This document shows positions 63,194 to 64,000 of a stretch of 64,000 nucleotides of DNA, piece by piece (position 1 is the stretch's first letter; every line of letters starts with the position of its first letter). The position numbers and the translations under genes were made by a program. The notes below the pieces were generated by a model. It did no database searches. It saw nothing but the letters and a program-made list of their open reading frames with translations, and was not told where the DNA came from. Origin of the DNA: an uncultured Paracoccaceae bacterium (GTDB lineage Bacteria > Pseudomonadota > Alphaproteobacteria > Rhodobacterales > Rhodobacteraceae); the NCBI GenBank assembly GCA_947494675.1, contig CANLVP010000003.1, positions 545,791 to 609,790 of the forward strand, read 5' to 3'.

Positions 63194-64000
63194 TTACAAA
63201 ATGTGATCTGACGCTAGGGAGTGATCAAGATGTGTTTCGATCTGACCTATCTCCGGAATAGCAGGGTCCAAATACTTTTCCCGATTTGCAATTTTGCCAT
63301 TCTGATCAAATGTTTTGACAATTTTCTCCCAATCATATTGATCTTCTGAATCAAGGATTACGACCTCACTTCTTACGCCATTTGTGAAACGGACGTCTGC
63401 TTGCCGACCATCATCATATAGTATTTTGGCGTGTGCTTTTGCCCCATCTGCGTCATACTCGATTTCCCTCTTAAGCCAGAAAAATTCATCTTCGAGATCG
63501 GCAATCGAGCGACTCATGCGAACGCCAAGAGCATCAAAGTAGGTTTCGGATAACCTTCCGTCATCAAAAATGGTTTTTGATACGTCTTTTGTGCCGTTTT
63601 CCGAAAACCAAGTTTCAACTGAATTCCATTTTTTTTGCTCCCAAGAATCTAGCAAGAGCCGATGCTGCAAGACATCGTTTTTCTGAACTAACTCTCGCCA
63701 GAATCCGGCTTCATTCATTTCGGCAGAGAATGTTGTCACCATGTCAATATAGGAGATAAAGACTTCTGTGCTCCTTCGATCATCCAACGGCGTTTGACCA
63801 TTGGTCAGTGCGTCCCAAAGATCAGATCCTTCAAGGCCGGCCCGCGCATCGCCGACTTCGGTCAGGCTAAACGTACCAGACCCGGCGCCGTTTGCGAGCA
63901 TCGTCAGGGTCACTTTATCGGTCGCATAGTCCACGGTGATCTGTGCGTCTTGGTTGTTGCCCAGACCCGTGATGCGAATGTCGTCGAAGTTGCCGATGAG
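63194..64000 (-). CDS. C-terminal part of a large calcium-binding/adhesin-like protein (partial)
   Basis: 268 codons up to the right edge; the frame is open into the neighbouring sequence, so the start lies outside. The visible part begins DDIRITGLGNNQDAQITVDYATDKVTLTM and GAGSGTFSLTEVGDA, a beta-rich segment like those flanking RTX or cadherin-like repeats. The last 170 residues contain repeated charged strands (FDDGRLSETYFDALGVR, YDDGRQADVRFTNGVR, FDQNGKIANREKY), a YD/RHS-like or antigen-43-like repeat pattern with unknown role. Same orientation as the RTX glycosidase, 260 bases upstream of it. Confidence 0.6.
   Translation of the reverse strand, partial: LIGNFDDIRITGLGNNQDAQITVDYATDKVTLTMLANGAGSGTFSLTEVGDARAGLEGSDLWDALTNGQTPLDDRRSTEVFISYIDMVTTFSAEMNEAGFWRELVQKNDVLQHRLLLDSWEQKKWNSVETWFSENGTKDVSKTIFDDGRLSETYFDALGVRMSRSIADLEDEFFWLKREIEYDADGAKAHAKILYDDGRQADVRFTNGVRSEVVILDSEDQYDWEKIVKTFDQNGKIANREKYLDPAIPEIGQIETHLDHSLASDHIL

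Overview
The window looks like part of a Rhodobacteraceae (roseobacter-group alphaproteobacterium) chromosome. Supporting signs are the Aap/Bzt-type amino-acid ABC transporter, tripartite tricarboxylate transporter genes, DUF1028 and MmgE/PrpD proteins, a LuxI of the alphaproteobacterial type, a PpsR-like regulator and CtrA-type promoter boxes. Genes are tightly packed, with many ATGA start/stop overlaps, up to about 49.3 kb. From there to the right end the sequence is visibly richer in A+T, gene-poor, and littered with transposase remnants.

Region 1 (1-15976) is a catabolic island for small nitrogenous compounds. It holds a polyamine-type ABC transporter (binding protein cut by the window edge, then two permeases), a DUF1028 protein, a dihydropyrimidinase/hydantoinase, a hydantoin/aspartate racemase and an amidohydrolase, all on +. 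On - lie a NodB-type deacetylase, an argininosuccinate-lyase homologue, a complete polar amino-acid ABC transporter, a flavin reductase and an MmgE/PrpD protein, with a divergent Lrp/AsnC regulator. A truncated acetyltransferase follows.

Region 2 (17118-31856) is an exopolysaccharide locus: three glycosyltransferases, a Wzx-type flippase, a Wza-type export lipoprotein, a hybrid histidine kinase with a cysteine-free molybdopterin-fold secreted partner, GalU, a GT26/phosphoglycosyltransferase fusion, a NarL-type response regulator, a chain-length determinant and a Wzy-like membrane protein. A palindrome of the form CCTATCC-N4-GGATAGG recurs upstream of its transcription units and is the likely operator of the local regulator.

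Region 3 (32540-43133) is a tricarballylate/tricarboxylate-type catabolic module. It combines a TcuA-like flavoprotein, a FCD-type GntR regulator with a palindromic operator, an AbrB-type membrane protein, a D-2-hydroxyacid dehydrogenase, PrpF, a fused TctA-TctB, a periplasmic binding protein and a TctD/TctE two-component system.

Region 4 (43585-49308) holds a MerR-VOC fusion, a TetR repressor with twin operators, an SDR-like oxidoreductase, DUF1772 and DUF1203 proteins, an AraC regulator, two VOC proteins and an unknown protein.

Region 5 (49.5-59.8 kb) is the most unusual part. It contains an orphan luxI, about ten very small genes including two tiny paralogous families, a short PpsR-like regulator, and decayed IS5, IS66 and IS3 elements. 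Seven of the genes, including luxI, have a TTAA-based CtrA-like element ending about 42-50 bases before the start codon. I read this as a CtrA/quorum-sensing small-protein regulon that has not been described as such.

Region 6 (59926-64000) encodes a glycosidase-like RTX protein with a CFI-box C-terminus and the C-terminal part of another large secreted-type protein that runs off the window.
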